NCBI RefSeq assembly: GCF_035083965.1
Contig: NC_089735.1
Span: forward strand, 4,862,001-4,926,000
Origin: Branchiostoma lanceolatum
Lineage: Eukaryota; Chordata; Leptocardii; Amphioxiformes; Branchiostomatidae
Reading direction: 5' to 3'
DNA length: 64,000 nt
Below, piece after piece: positions 9,900 through 20,373 of the stretch. The number at the start of each line of letters is the position of its first letter. Position 1 is the first letter of the stretch. The notes under the pieces are model-generated. The model did not search any database. It saw only the letters and a list, made by a program, of their open reading frames with translations, and was not told the origin of the DNA. The translations under genes and the position numbers were made by a program.

Positions 9900-11450
9900 G
9901 TAGTAGCGCTAGCCTCTACCAGGCTCCAGACGCGGCTGGTAATCGGCCAAATATAACGTTAGAGGAGTTGGCCAACCGATAGATACAATTCGCCACGTCG
10001 CTTCCCCGGCGCCGGATAATGGGCGGGCCACTATTTACTATTTAGAGCACAATTCAATCAGGCTCAACTGTACGAAAGTCAACTTTTCCTCTAATCTGAA
10101 ACTGTCACTACTTTTAAACGCCGGCATATCGATGAAGTGTTGTATTTGTAGTAGAGTTGACCTAGCTGTCCTAGGAGACGTTACTGTAGTAGACTTGATC
10201 TAGGAGACGTTACTGTAGTAGAGTTGATCTAGGAGACGTTACTGTAGTAGAGTTGATCTAGGAGACGTTACAAGCACAGATGGCGCGAAATCACAATGCT
10301 AGTCCGATCGCTAGACGGACATGTTGTTCGGCCCCTTTCTAGTGATAGAATATCTATTTCTTCTCCGGAACTACAATCTGCCCAAATCTCCCGTTATTAA
10401 TGCTTACTTCACGAGATCAAGAGACGAGATAAGAAAACAATACCCAGTTTAGGCAAAGTGAACAAATCTATTCAATCAGTTATTCAATAATAACTGTCTA
10501 TATGATACAGTGTCATCATAATGCAACAGGCTTTTGGGTAAAAAGAAGAACTAAATATTTACAAGTTTGTCTTCGTTATTCAGTCTCTACCAGGCTCTGC
10601 TTGAGGCTTATTATTCGTCCTAATTTGCTAAGCTATCGAGATCAATTTGGTCCAATTACTGTGATTAACCAGTGTAATTACAAGACATAATTTGCTCGGA
10701 AGGGCCCGGTGGGGACGTCTCCAGGCTAAGCAAGTAACAAACAATGAAGACAAGTTGTGGTCAAAAGGGTAGTCTCTACCAGACTGCATTTAAAATGGAC
10801 GCATGCACAGCGCGTGATCACCGACTGCTAACGTAACGTTACCATTTGACTAGACTCTTCCAGACTACTTGGGTTGTTAAAAATTATAGAAACTGGCCAA
10901 GTAGCCTGAATGAATTGCCTTCGTGTAACTCAATGGCCATCTAATTCCTCTGTCAAATTATTCAGGTTATCACTTATCAGGTCAATTTCTATATTTTCCT
11001 GCAACCCAATCAGTCTGATCAAGGAGGTTAAACTACCCAAAGCCAGGGTCAGGGTAACGTTAGTGGTGTTATCACTTGCTGCACCAAACAGGTACAGCTG
11101 ATCACGCGCTGTTACATGCGTCCATCACGTGAATAAACAGTGCACCACGTGAAGTCACCAGCTTGTTTTGTTGTCAATCAAAGCCCTGTCCCCTGAATCG
11201 TCCTCACCGAGGACACTTAAATTAGCACCAAAGTCAAAGTACAACTCAGTTTGAAATAAATTTGTCCTTGAGTCAAGCAATATTCACAATAGTTAGTTTC
11301 TTTGATCTACAGACTTTGACAATATAGCAGCTTCCTAGATAATGGCTTCTGCCTAACATTACTTCAGGGTAATTAAATTCAAAATTGTCTGGACTGAAAA
11401 CACCTACAAAGAAAAAAGCGACTACAGTAATTAGAAGGCCCTGAGTCCTT
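9900..11450. other. Intergenic DNA with MITE remnants
   Basis: Besides the minisatellite, this stretch holds three TAGCCTCTACCAGGC-like MITE ends (about 9908, 10585 and 10770) and many AACGTTA motifs. No exon could be supported. Confidence 0.4.
10149..10272. repeat. 29-bp minisatellite
   Basis: About four copies of a 29-base unit (GAGACGTTACTGTAGTAGAG followed by TTGATCTAG), nearly identical, the first degenerate. Confidence 0.9.
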
Positions 11451-11552
11451 TTTTCTACAGAAAGACATTGGGAACACTTTCACACTTTTCTCGAGTCTTA
11501 TACCAGTCTTGTGGTATCGTTTCGTAGTACTGTCCTTTTCATTGAAGAATGT

Positions 11553-11897
11553 TCACGCACTCTGTAGTGATTTTCTAGTTTCCCGCGGTTTTGTCGCAGC
11601 ATGTTGGCGAATCCTTTCAGAACTGCACGAGTATGTACAGGGTTGCCGACGTTTTACTTCGGTTGGTTCTTGTCCGTCGAAGACGCAAGAAACCAGTAGG
11701 CAGCCCAGGATGAAGAGCAAGCTAACACTGTACAATACCGCCACCCGCAGGACCAGCATCACCCATCTCAACACAGGCAGCAACGGAGTGGAAAATTCCG
11801 TTGTCAGGGGCGCTCTTGATGACCGTAGAGGCATGATGATGATGGCGCTGTGCAGTTTTGTCCACCACTGTGGTCTTCCTGCCTTGTAATGTTCCAC
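11553..11897 (-). CDS. Hypothetical single-pass membrane protein or first exon
   Basis: Not recognised. The frame encodes up to 114 aa; an internal ATG at 11834 (MPLRSSRAPL..) is the more natural start. It would place one hydrophobic segment (about 27 residues, WVMLVLRVAVLYSVSLLFIL and on) 24 residues from the N terminus. A short acidic stretch and a basic tail rich in R, K and Q follow. That is the shape of a type II Golgi enzyme start, but no catalytic domain follows and no downstream exon was found. It may be a first exon, a small gene or chance; the opposite strand is also open for 126 codons. Confidence 0.25.
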   Translation of the reverse strand: MEHYKAGRPQWWTKLHSAIIIMPLRSSRAPLTTEFSTPLLPVLRWVMLVLRVAVLYSVSLLFILGCLLVSCVFDGQEPTEVKRRQPCTYSCSSERIRQHAATKPRETRKSLQSA

Positions 11898-11899
11898 GC

Positions 11900-13160
11900 A
11901 ATTTTCAGTCGCGTAAAACCAGTCCGACTTGGCAAAGGACGACCTTTGGTATCCAATGCTCTTGAACTTTCAAAGGCAGTGAGTGAGTCACTTGGATCTA
12001 CGTGACAAATTCACAAATGTGCGAAACTTCGACGTCTGAAATCAAGGGAGGCATTGCGAATGACTCCTCCAAAATCTTCAGTAACATTACTTAGGTAACC
12101 AAAGCTGTTGCAAAACGATCAAAACAAGGATCGGCTCAGTCCCGGGTGTACCTGAGTTTTGATCTCGGCCAGCCAAGGACATTATGGGCCAGCTGATCGC
12201 GCTTGCTCCCTTCTTGTTCAGTCTCTTGTCTTCGGACAGCTGCTCACCTTAAAACAACGTCTGTCTTGGCGTCATCTCAGGAAGGTATGGAGTCTCGGAA
12301 TGCATAGGCAGTAGACAGGTACATGCAACGGGACACGTAGTCCAACAGTGCGGGTAAAACAAAAATATTTGGCTCTTCGGCCATGTCCCCGGAAGTGGTT
12401 CAGGAAATGGTTGTGTCCGGAAAAGGGGTGCCAGTTTCAGATAAAATTTATCATGACACAAAACTTTCCATAGTATTAAAAAAAATAGCAAGGTAAATTG
12501 TTTCGATCAATATTCATTTATCTATCTTATCAGATAGCTATAGGTATGAAAGATGTAACGTTAGAAGAACATCGGAAACTGATATTAACGTTAGTTCAAG
12601 AATGGTTTCTTCCACAAATGACGCGCGAAGACGCTTCTCCTCATGATGCAATCTCTGATTGGATAGTCATTAGGCCATGCTGGATCAATTATTTGGATGG
12701 CATCATAGGGCACCGAAAGGGTGATGCGAGCGTGCAAAGAAAAATAAATTGGGCAAAAAAAAAAGTCTGCCTACATTATGAAATCTAAGTAAGAGGTGAA
12801 AAGGAGCGGTCTAAACTGGATGTACATCCTATGGTACCTGACCAAAGACTCTAAGTGGTCAGGAAGGTAGGAAAAACGACTGAAGACACAGTGCATGGTT
12901 GCAAACAACTTATGTATTAAATAACCCAAAGAGAGTAAGGAGGAATGACCACAAAGACCCTGATTCATCCACTTCATAATCTTCAGAAATATGTTTGGGA
13001 ACGTAACACTGCTTATGTGTTGTGCCAACTAATACCTTACTAGGTATCACCAAGGCATCACAGTAGTTTTACTTTGCCTGTGATTTACATATACTTTTAC
13101 ATATGGACAACAGACAAGAATATATGCAAGTTAATTCATATACCAGTACAACAATAACCT
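11900..13160. other. Intergenic region
   Basis: Contains an ETS-type sequence CCCCGGAAGTGG at 12387-12398 and AACGTTA motifs near 12558 and 12590. A 96-codon plus-strand frame at 12498-12788 shows no family resemblance. No gene is supported. Confidence 0.4.
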
Positions 13161-13166
13161 TTTATT
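13161..13166 (-). promoter_or_regulatory. Candidate polyadenylation signal of the ankyrin gene
   Basis: AATAAA on the minus strand, 700 bases beyond the stop codon at 13866. If used, the 3' untranslated region contains a whole SINE at 13380-13690. Other hexamers may serve instead. Confidence 0.35.
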
Positions 13167-13379
13167 TTGGGGGCAATGGATTGTGAAAAGTGTGATTGCT
13201 TTATAACCTGGACAAGGAATTGTAGAAATAATTCTATGAGTCTCTTTAAAATCACTATGAATTCTTTTATTCTCACAGGCTCAAAAGATACATCATGGTT
13301 GTCAAGAAAATTATATACTGTAAGCAAGAAAATTTGCTGGACTTTCTGACATTCAGCATTCAGTTGTGGTTTAAACACC

Positions 13380-13690
13380 AGCCTGGGGTGTCCCTGTGGT
13401 GTAGTGGTCTGCGCCTTCTACCTCTCACCACATCTGGTTCAAATTACTTGGACCAGAAGGACTGGGGTTCAAGCCCCAGGTAGGACACCTCTGGACAAGA
13501 GGCACATTGAGTCATACCAAAGACTTTATAAAAATGGTACATACTTCTGAAACAGTATGGAAATTAAACACACTTCACTGCCAGTGGACTAGCCCCCTGC
13601 TACAGTGATTGCACCACAGTGTGGCCCAGGGCTATGAAACGGAGATGGGCACCGCCCTATACATCAGTAATGGTGTGGGAGGATTTTAAC
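13380..13690 (+). mobile_element. tRNA-derived SINE, family A (full length)
   Basis: The head is GGGGTGTCCCTGTGGTGTAG with GTGGTCTGCG (A box), followed by B box GGTTCAAGCCC about 60 bases on. The body and GTGGCCCAGGGCTATGAAAC tail match the copies at 2080, 2926 and 34925. It lies antisense in the presumed 3' untranslated region of the ankyrin gene. Confidence 0.88.
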
Positions 13691-13865
13691 TAACTTAACT
13701 TAAACACCAGCAAAAATCCCAAAACATTCATGATACAGCATGTTTGCATCCTCAATTCTCATGGTTATAAAATCTTTAAAAAATGTTTGACAAGTTTCCT
13801 GTACAATCATATAGTCTGTGGCCTGTATGTCTGTTTTGGCCTGACATCAACACCTTCCAGCATCA

Positions 13866-16800
13866 TCACCTCATCTGAAGAGAAAGGAAAAGAATTTTAG
13901 AAGCCAACATTTGTGAAGAAAAAAGTCTTCATGAGGCAAACAGTAACACTTCATGGCAATGTTTCTAACAACATTACAAGCTACTACAAAGATTGCTGGT
14001 CTTGATTAGAATCTGAGGTGCTGACTAGAGGAACAATTGATGTCATTTACACCCACCTTAGCTTTGCTGTCATGTTCACCCATCTTTGCTGTAATCTTAA
14101 CCATCTTATTCATTTCTTCTTTCATGGCCTTAGCTAGTGAACAGTAGCCATTTGCTGTTGCCAGGTCAGTTGCTGTTCGTCCCCCACTGTCAGCTGCTGT
14201 GACATCAGCACCGTGCTGGAGGAGGAGCCTGATGACCTTGTCGTGACCTTGAGAAGCTGCAGAGTGCAGTGCCGTCCATGAGCTCTGCGTAGGAAACATT
14301 GTACAGGAAACATCACGAGAGCTAGCCTGAGTGCCATCAATCAATCAAATCAAAGTTTATTGCACAACAAATGTAACAGGTACAATGTATGGCAAATTTG
14401 TAAGTACAGTAGAATCCAGCTATTTGCATTACTGTTAATAGCATATTTCGGGGATATGCATAAAATTATGAAAACCCAAACCATTTCCCATTCACTCCAT
14501 TATAAATAAAATGGCATAATTGCATTAGCCATGTTCTCATACTCCGGCTATTTGCATGAAATAATGTCAATGGTAACAGGTAAAACTGGTTGAACATGTT
14601 ACATAAGAGTCACTAACTCTTATGGATCTTATGCAAATGTCATTAAGATGTAAATCGAGTATGGATAGTTTCTATGGTTAGACAACACCATAGGAACTGC
14701 TATTGTCCTTTGTGTTTTGAAAAAGCTGTAGCTAGTAGTCTCCATTGTCATTTGCTGTGATAGGATTCAGAAGAATAGAATTGCCAATTTTTCGCTAAGT
14801 TTGCCATTCTTTGCACTCAACATGTGTAAATACACTGATGATATGCTTATGAATTCAATATGATACATTTTGTATAACCTGGGAGTGAGTGAATTTGACA
14901 CAAAGTGTGTCTGTTTCCTTCAAGTGCCATCTAGTAACCACAACAACCCCCTCCCCCCTCAGTGCCACTCATTTTGTCCCCTAGGGTTAATTGACTACTC
15001 CTTATAATTGCATAAAATACACTGGCAAATCAGTTATGCAAATAAGCGGATTCTACTGTAGTACAAAACGTCAAGACATATATGTCTTTGCTTATCAACA
15101 ATACTAATTGATTCTACAAAACTTAAGTCTAAACACTACAGTATCCAATAAGAATAATACAGAATATATATATGGAAGTATATTACATGATACACAGGAA
15201 ACATCAATTGTTTGCGTCAGAGATTAATCAATTTCTTTTTAGAATAGAGATAGATATGTATTGGCCTGTGTACAAGGAAATTGCGTCAGGACATGACATA
15301 AGTAGATCAAACGTTTCTGGGCTTGTCTTAGATGGTAAGGTTATGTTTGCATTGCTCGTGATAACATTCATAAGTGTCTGTCTTTCTTCAATAAACGTGG
15401 GACATGTTAAAAGAAAATGGAATTCATCTTCAACAGTGTGTTTGCAGGTAGGACATCGTCTCTGAGTGGCTGGTACATTATCATGACGACCTTTTCCTAT
15501 TTACCGGGGCTCCCATACTATCACCTAACCAACAAACTAGGATGGCACTAGGGCCATGCCACCATACAGGAGGAATATTCTATCATATCCTGAAATACAC
15601 AGGATGGCCCATGCTCATCCTTTCACAATATGATTGTACATATACCAGTGTTATTTGGACAACAACAATAAAGGTTTTGTGGACTTTTTGGCAATAGAAC
15701 TGTACGTACATCGCTGGTGAGGTTGACTTTTGCGCCAGCCTGCAAGAGGAGGCTAACTGTGGTGTCATGGCCGTTGGTTGCTGCAACATACAAGGGCGTT
15801 GTCCCTGCCTGCAATACACACACGGACAATAACTCGTTAGTACAACATTGTTCAGATTTTAAAATTTGTTTTACAGTCTCCATACACTTTGACCTGCTTT
15901 GACTAGCCTCCACTGCAAGCTTCATCAGTGGAATAGAAATTTTAAAACATTGCCTTTTTTTTCTGATGACAACTGTTTCTTGTAGCCTCCTGTGCAGGCC
16001 TCCTATAACGCGCGACATATATATGGGGGGGGGGGGAGCTCTTATGCCGGCAAGGGATGTTGTGCAGCCGAGGGAGTTGTATAGCCGAGGGGTCAACGCG
16101 CGGACCCCTTGGCTATACAACTCCCTCGGCTGCACAACATCCCTTGCCGGCATAAGAGCTCCCCCCCCCCATATATATGTCGCGAGTTATAGGAGGCCTG
16201 CACAGGAGGCTATGTTTCTTGGTTGATACTAAGTTCTGGTGAAATATCCAGTTCTCCAATATTGTAGCAACATAGCAGCAATAGGAAAATATGCCAAAAT
16301 GAGGTTTAGTACCTTTCAGAACCACATTTGTTGATCAGGCTGCAGGGAGAAGGTTAAAATGATATGGAGAGGTGTCAAGTCTGTAGCCTAGGTGCCATCA
16401 TAGTTAGTTTTCTGGAGCCTCTTAGCAAATATGGGAGCCTCAGAAAACTAAATAGGTTGGTAATGTTACCCTTTTGTTTGAACAGTTCATGATCACTGGT
16501 TTAAAGCCATGTGCCCCATACCTGTTAACTTCTTGTTTTTTTAATCTGTTATCAAATGTTTTAAAAGGCTTGACAGGTATGTACACAATGTCATGTGTTT
16601 CCTATTCAACAATAGCATTGCATGGTGTGACAGAAAAACTTTTCTCATAGATATCTATCACTGCAGCCCAAAGGATTTGTCACTTATGACAAATCATGAC
16701 AACAATTACAAATCTGAGCACAATGAATACACAATGATAACTTCCTGCATATCATACAGAAAAACTACATAAGATTCTCAATTGTGGTAAGAATGTTGCA

Positions 16801-19800
16801 CTATAAAAAAAAAAACCTGCCTCAAATTCAGAGCACTCAATATCTGGTTTATCATCTCTGGATATTACTAAGCAAACCCTGTATATTCTAGCAAAGTCAA
16901 GAAAACGTGTACAACCTTCACCAAGTTAGACCTTTTAAACTTGGTCCATTAGTAATCTAAGAGCACACAGGTGTGCATCTTATGGGACTGAAAGGAAGCA
17001 GAGGGCACTGTAAGACATGAGCTGCGTAAAATTCATATATATCACAGACATTAACTCTAGAAGTGCCAGGCAAATTTGCTTGTGGATTGGAGTTAGCCTC
17101 TACCAGGCTCCACAGGTCGCTGGAAAAATCATAGAAATTGGCCAAATAAAGGGATAACATTAGTCTCCAAGCAGACCTACGGGTTGCAAAGACCGTATCC
17201 TTCTGCCAGTTGGATACGGTCTTTGCAACCCGTAGGTCTGCTTGGAGACTAGGATAACATGCCAGAGAAGTTAGTCCGCTATTATTATAGAAGTTCCAGT
17301 TTGCGACCATGGATGGCATATTGGACCCTCTGTCCATAGCGGACTAATCACTCTATTAGGGCAATCATTGATCTAGTATTTTTCCAGCCATCCGCAGGGC
17401 CTGGTTGAGGCTAAATGGGAGTAGCCAGACTGAAAATGTGTATTGATTAATAGAACCAATCAAATTGACTCTGACACTTCCAGGGTCAAGATATATGTCT
17501 CATGTGCCAAACCAGTACGTCAAAGACAATTATTATGATATATAACTCATGGTATAACTGTATATGAGCACACAAATTGATTTAAAAGATGACATGCATC
17601 AAACTTGGCTGACAATTGTAAGAAATACATGACTATATCTATATCAAAGGGCACAAGTCAAAAGAGGACTTGTCCTTTCAAAAACCAATATGTCCTAAGT
17701 AGCTTGTCAATCAAACATGCTTAGTATCTAAAAATTGCAACTTGATCGATGTGTACTCACTGCCTTGGTCCTGGTGTCCAGGTCTGCACCAAAGTTGATG
17801 AGGGTTTTGACAACAGAGGAGTGCCCCCCTCTACTGGCAGTTAATAGGGCTGTATCTCCTGTCTAAAATACAAAATACCCAAACAGGTTTAATATTCCAA
17901 AACACAAACATTATTCAGGAAACAACAAAAAAATATTTCTCCAGAGACTGACATGTAATTCCTCAACAAACCAGCCCAAATGTCATCAATTTTGGCTACC
18001 TTTTTGGTATTTTAGTAACACCTAAGTTTGTGAATAATGGTCTGATCTCGAGACATCAAGGAGGTTACTGTAAATGCAGGAATGTTCGCGGTGGTTTTAT
18101 GTTCGCGGTATTTGCAGCGATCATTTCATCGCGAATTTAAAACCGTCGCAAACGTTTCTGTCCAATACTGTAGCAGTGTGTGACTATAGCACTGCAGCAA
18201 ACACTCCATTTTCCCTTTAGCGCGAAATAAAAACCAAAAAGGAACTTAAATGCATTTAGAGTATCTGACTATAACCTCCTTGGAGACATCATTGCCACTT
18301 GGTCATCGGTTGTGCACCAAGGAGGAAAAGGAACTTCTTCAGGGCTGTGGTAGAATCTGTGCTATTGTATGGTTCATCAGCGTGGACTCTGACAAAGAAA
18401 CTTGAGAACAAGCTTGATGGAACTTACACCCGCATGCTTCGAGCTGTGCTCAAATATTATAAATCCTGGAAATAACACCCCACTAAGGCGGAACTGTATG
18501 GAACATTACCATCCGTATCATCAATCATACGAGAGAGAAGGGTACGGTTTGCAGGACATAGCTACAGAAACAAAGAAGAACTTGTAGCGAACTCCTGCTC
18601 TGGGCACTGAACTCATGGGCACTCCTGTGTCAGGCGACCCCGACGGACCTACATAGACCAACTTGCTGGGGATGTAGGGGATCTAGACCAACTAATGGCG
18701 GACTGGGCAAGCTGCCCGATATGATGATGATGATGATTGTCCCTACCTTTGTGGTGTGGTTGATGTTGGCACCCTGCAGGAGAAGTACATTGGCTGCAGC
18801 TACATGCCCCCTGTTGGCAGCAAAGTACAGTGGGGTCCTGCCATACTGAGGAAAGAATAAAGAAAACTTGATACTGTAGATGCAGAAATATTCATGGTGG
18901 TTTCATGTTCACAGTTTTTGCGGCGACCATTTCACCACAAACTTAAAAACACTGCAAACATTGTGGCCAATACTGTAGCAGTATGTAACTACAGCGCTGC
19001 CGCGAACTTAAAACCACCACGAACACTCCATTTTCCTCTTAGCGCGAAATAAAAACCAGGCGAACTTTAATGCATTTACAGTACATTGTATTTACTGAGA
19101 AGAATTTGAATCCAAATCACATGATATCGGTGAGTTGACCACCACACATCATGGTATAACACATCAGTTAGCTGGGATGGGACATTTTCCATTGGAATGG
19201 ATGTCAAATATATGACATCAAATACACAACTTTTTCTAAGGCGGTTACATTGTTGTCACTACCATCAATTAAGTTAATAAGACCTGAAACATATCAAGTA
19301 ATTCAAGAAACAGACTTACTCTGTCAGCTTCGTTAACATCTGCTCCACTTTGCACAAGACTCAAAACTCTCTGTTTATCACCCTGGGCAGCAGCTTTGAA
19401 TAAAGCACCCTGTCAGAAGATAAGAAATTGAGTAGAGAAATCTTTGAAGAGCATTTTGCTAAATGTCACAACACACCATTCAATAGATTCCATAAAAAAG
19501 CGAACTGAACGAAAGATGAACAATATTCTGTAAAAAACACTTGTAAAACAAGCGGGACCTCGCATCTGCTTGGAGATCGAGCCTTTGTTTGTACAGTTGC
19601 TGGGTCAATTTGAACTCATCGGATTGGGTCAATTACCTAACATCTCATACACCAAAAAGATGATGCAACTAAATGTATGTATTTCACTATGTGGTGTGAA
19701 AGACTTGTGGTCTATATTTTCAGTCATCACTCGCCATCTAAACTCCGGTAGCAGAAAATATGCTATTAAAAAAAAAAATATTTTTCTTTTTAATTCTACA

Positions 19801-20373
19801 AAGCAAAGTGTCATCTCAAACCCTCAGTAACTTTTCTTTCCAAATCAAAATTCGCTATCATAAATACCAACTATCCTTGGGTCAAGTTGGGTGTTTCATC
19901 TTCATAGGCAGCCCTGCCTAGGAGGATCCGGTGTTTTAGAAAACTCAAAAATTCTTTATTTTTAAATATAACGTTAGCTTTATAATACCACAAAAACATT
20001 TGAGGCTGCCTCAAATCGACAGCCACAAGAAAGACTAAGAAAATGTAAAAAAAGAATACTTCGAATTCATTTTGATATAAACTTGACAGGGAGGTTTAAC
20101 GTTGTAAGGAATCGTTCCTAAATCAAGCATATTTTGCAACCTGACACCTTTGTTATCATAAGCAATTAACCTTATTGGCTAACGTTACCACTTGCTACCA
20201 AGGAGGTTAAATACCCCTTGTTGCAGTACTAAGAGTAATGCCGCTCTGTCAACGCCCAATGCGATTTGTCAACTCACCCGGCTACTTGTGTAGGATCTAT
20301 CTGTCTGAAACTGCACCTCTCGTGCAAGACCTGAGCTCGTTCGCAACAGCCAAGGTTCCTTGTAGTTGAACAT
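13866..20373 (-). CDS. Small ankyrin-repeat protein
   Basis: Seven coding exons in transcript order: 20373-20278, 19409-19320, 18845-18747, 17862-17761, 15808-15710, 14284-14057 and 13874-13866, all phase 0, giving 240 aa. After a 32-residue leader (MFNYKEPWLLRTSSGLARE..), five ankyrin repeats follow, nearly one per exon: ALFKAAAQGDKQRVLSLVQS, TPLYFAANRGHVAAANVLLL, TALLTASRGGHSSVVKTLIN, TPLYVAATNGHDTTVSLLLQ and TALHSAASQGHDKVIRLLLQ. A sixth half repeat (GGRTATDLATANGY) precedes a short lysine-rich, helix-like tail. The last exon adds only two residues before TGA. Ankyrin stacks bind proteins; no catalytic or membrane segment is visible, so the partner and role are unknown. The introns hold an RTE LINE fragment, foldback elements and two MITEs. 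Confidence 0.87.
14405..15063. mobile_element. MITE with TACAGTAGAATCC inverted ends
   Basis: The ends, TACAGTAGAATCC(A/G)CT.ATTTGCAT, are inverted copies about 25 bases long enclosing about 600 bases of AT-rich DNA without coding capacity. The TA-flanked CAGTAGAATCC resembles Tc1/mariner-pogo type ends; this assignment is inference. Confidence 0.6.
15983..16212. mobile_element. 230-bp near-perfect palindrome with 9-bp target duplication
   Basis: TAGCCTCCTGTGCAGGCC at the left is matched by its complement at the right. The arms are about 110 bases each, differing at only a few positions, with almost no loop. TGTTTCTTG is duplicated exactly at 15974-15982 and 16213-16221. It includes a G/C homopolymer beside ATATATAT. 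It lies in intron 5 of the ankyrin gene. Confidence 0.9.
17096..17415. mobile_element. TAGCCTC-ended MITE carrying a nested foldback element
   Basis: The outer ends, TAGCCTCTACCAGGC and GCCTGGTTGAGGCTA, each run into GCTGGAAAAAT in inverted orientation. A degenerate 9-base flank (7 of 9 matching) may be its target duplication. The 91-bp element at 17161-17251 inserted inside it. Confidence 0.75.
17161..17251. mobile_element. Perfect foldback MITE with 9-bp target duplication
   Basis: Two identical 40-base inverted arms starting TAGTCTCCAAGCAGACC surround an 11-base loop. GGATAACAT flanks both sides exactly (17152-17160, 17252-17260). Identity of the arms and flanks indicates recent insertion. 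Confidence 0.92.
18067..18262 (+). repeat. TACTGTAAATGCA MITE (family N)
   Basis: Starts TACTGTAAATGCAGGAATG, contains TTCGCGGTGGTTTTATGTTC and GCGAAATAAAAACC, and ends TTAAATGCATTTAGAGTA. Related copies lie at 18872, 30107, 34151 and 54399. Confidence 0.75.
18290..18728 (+). mobile_element. RTE-type LINE ORF2 3' fragment
   Basis: The plus strand translates, across shifts and stops, as NFFRAVVESVLLYGSSAWTL, KLDGTYTRMLRAVLKY, ELYGTLPSVSSIIRERRVRF, AGHSYRNKEELV, RRPRRTYIDQLAGDVGDLD. This is the end of RTE-group reverse-transcriptase ORFs. It finishes in a GAT microsatellite just before ankyrin exon 18747-18845 on the other strand. A decayed copy. Confidence 0.85.
18872..19083 (+). repeat. TACTGTAAATGCA MITE (family N)
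   Basis: Starts TACTGTAGATGCAGAAAT and ends TTTAATGCATTTACAGTA. The body matches the copy at 18067, with most CpGs changed to TpG/CpA. Confidence 0.75.

Noticed and set aside
10149..10272. Regularly spaced repeat resembling a CRISPR array
   Set aside because: The 29-base units are directly adjacent, without spacers, in a eukaryotic genome; it is a minisatellite.
12498..12788. 96-codon plus-strand open frame
   Set aside because: No recognisable domain, no splice context, and it ends in a poly-A run. Probably chance.
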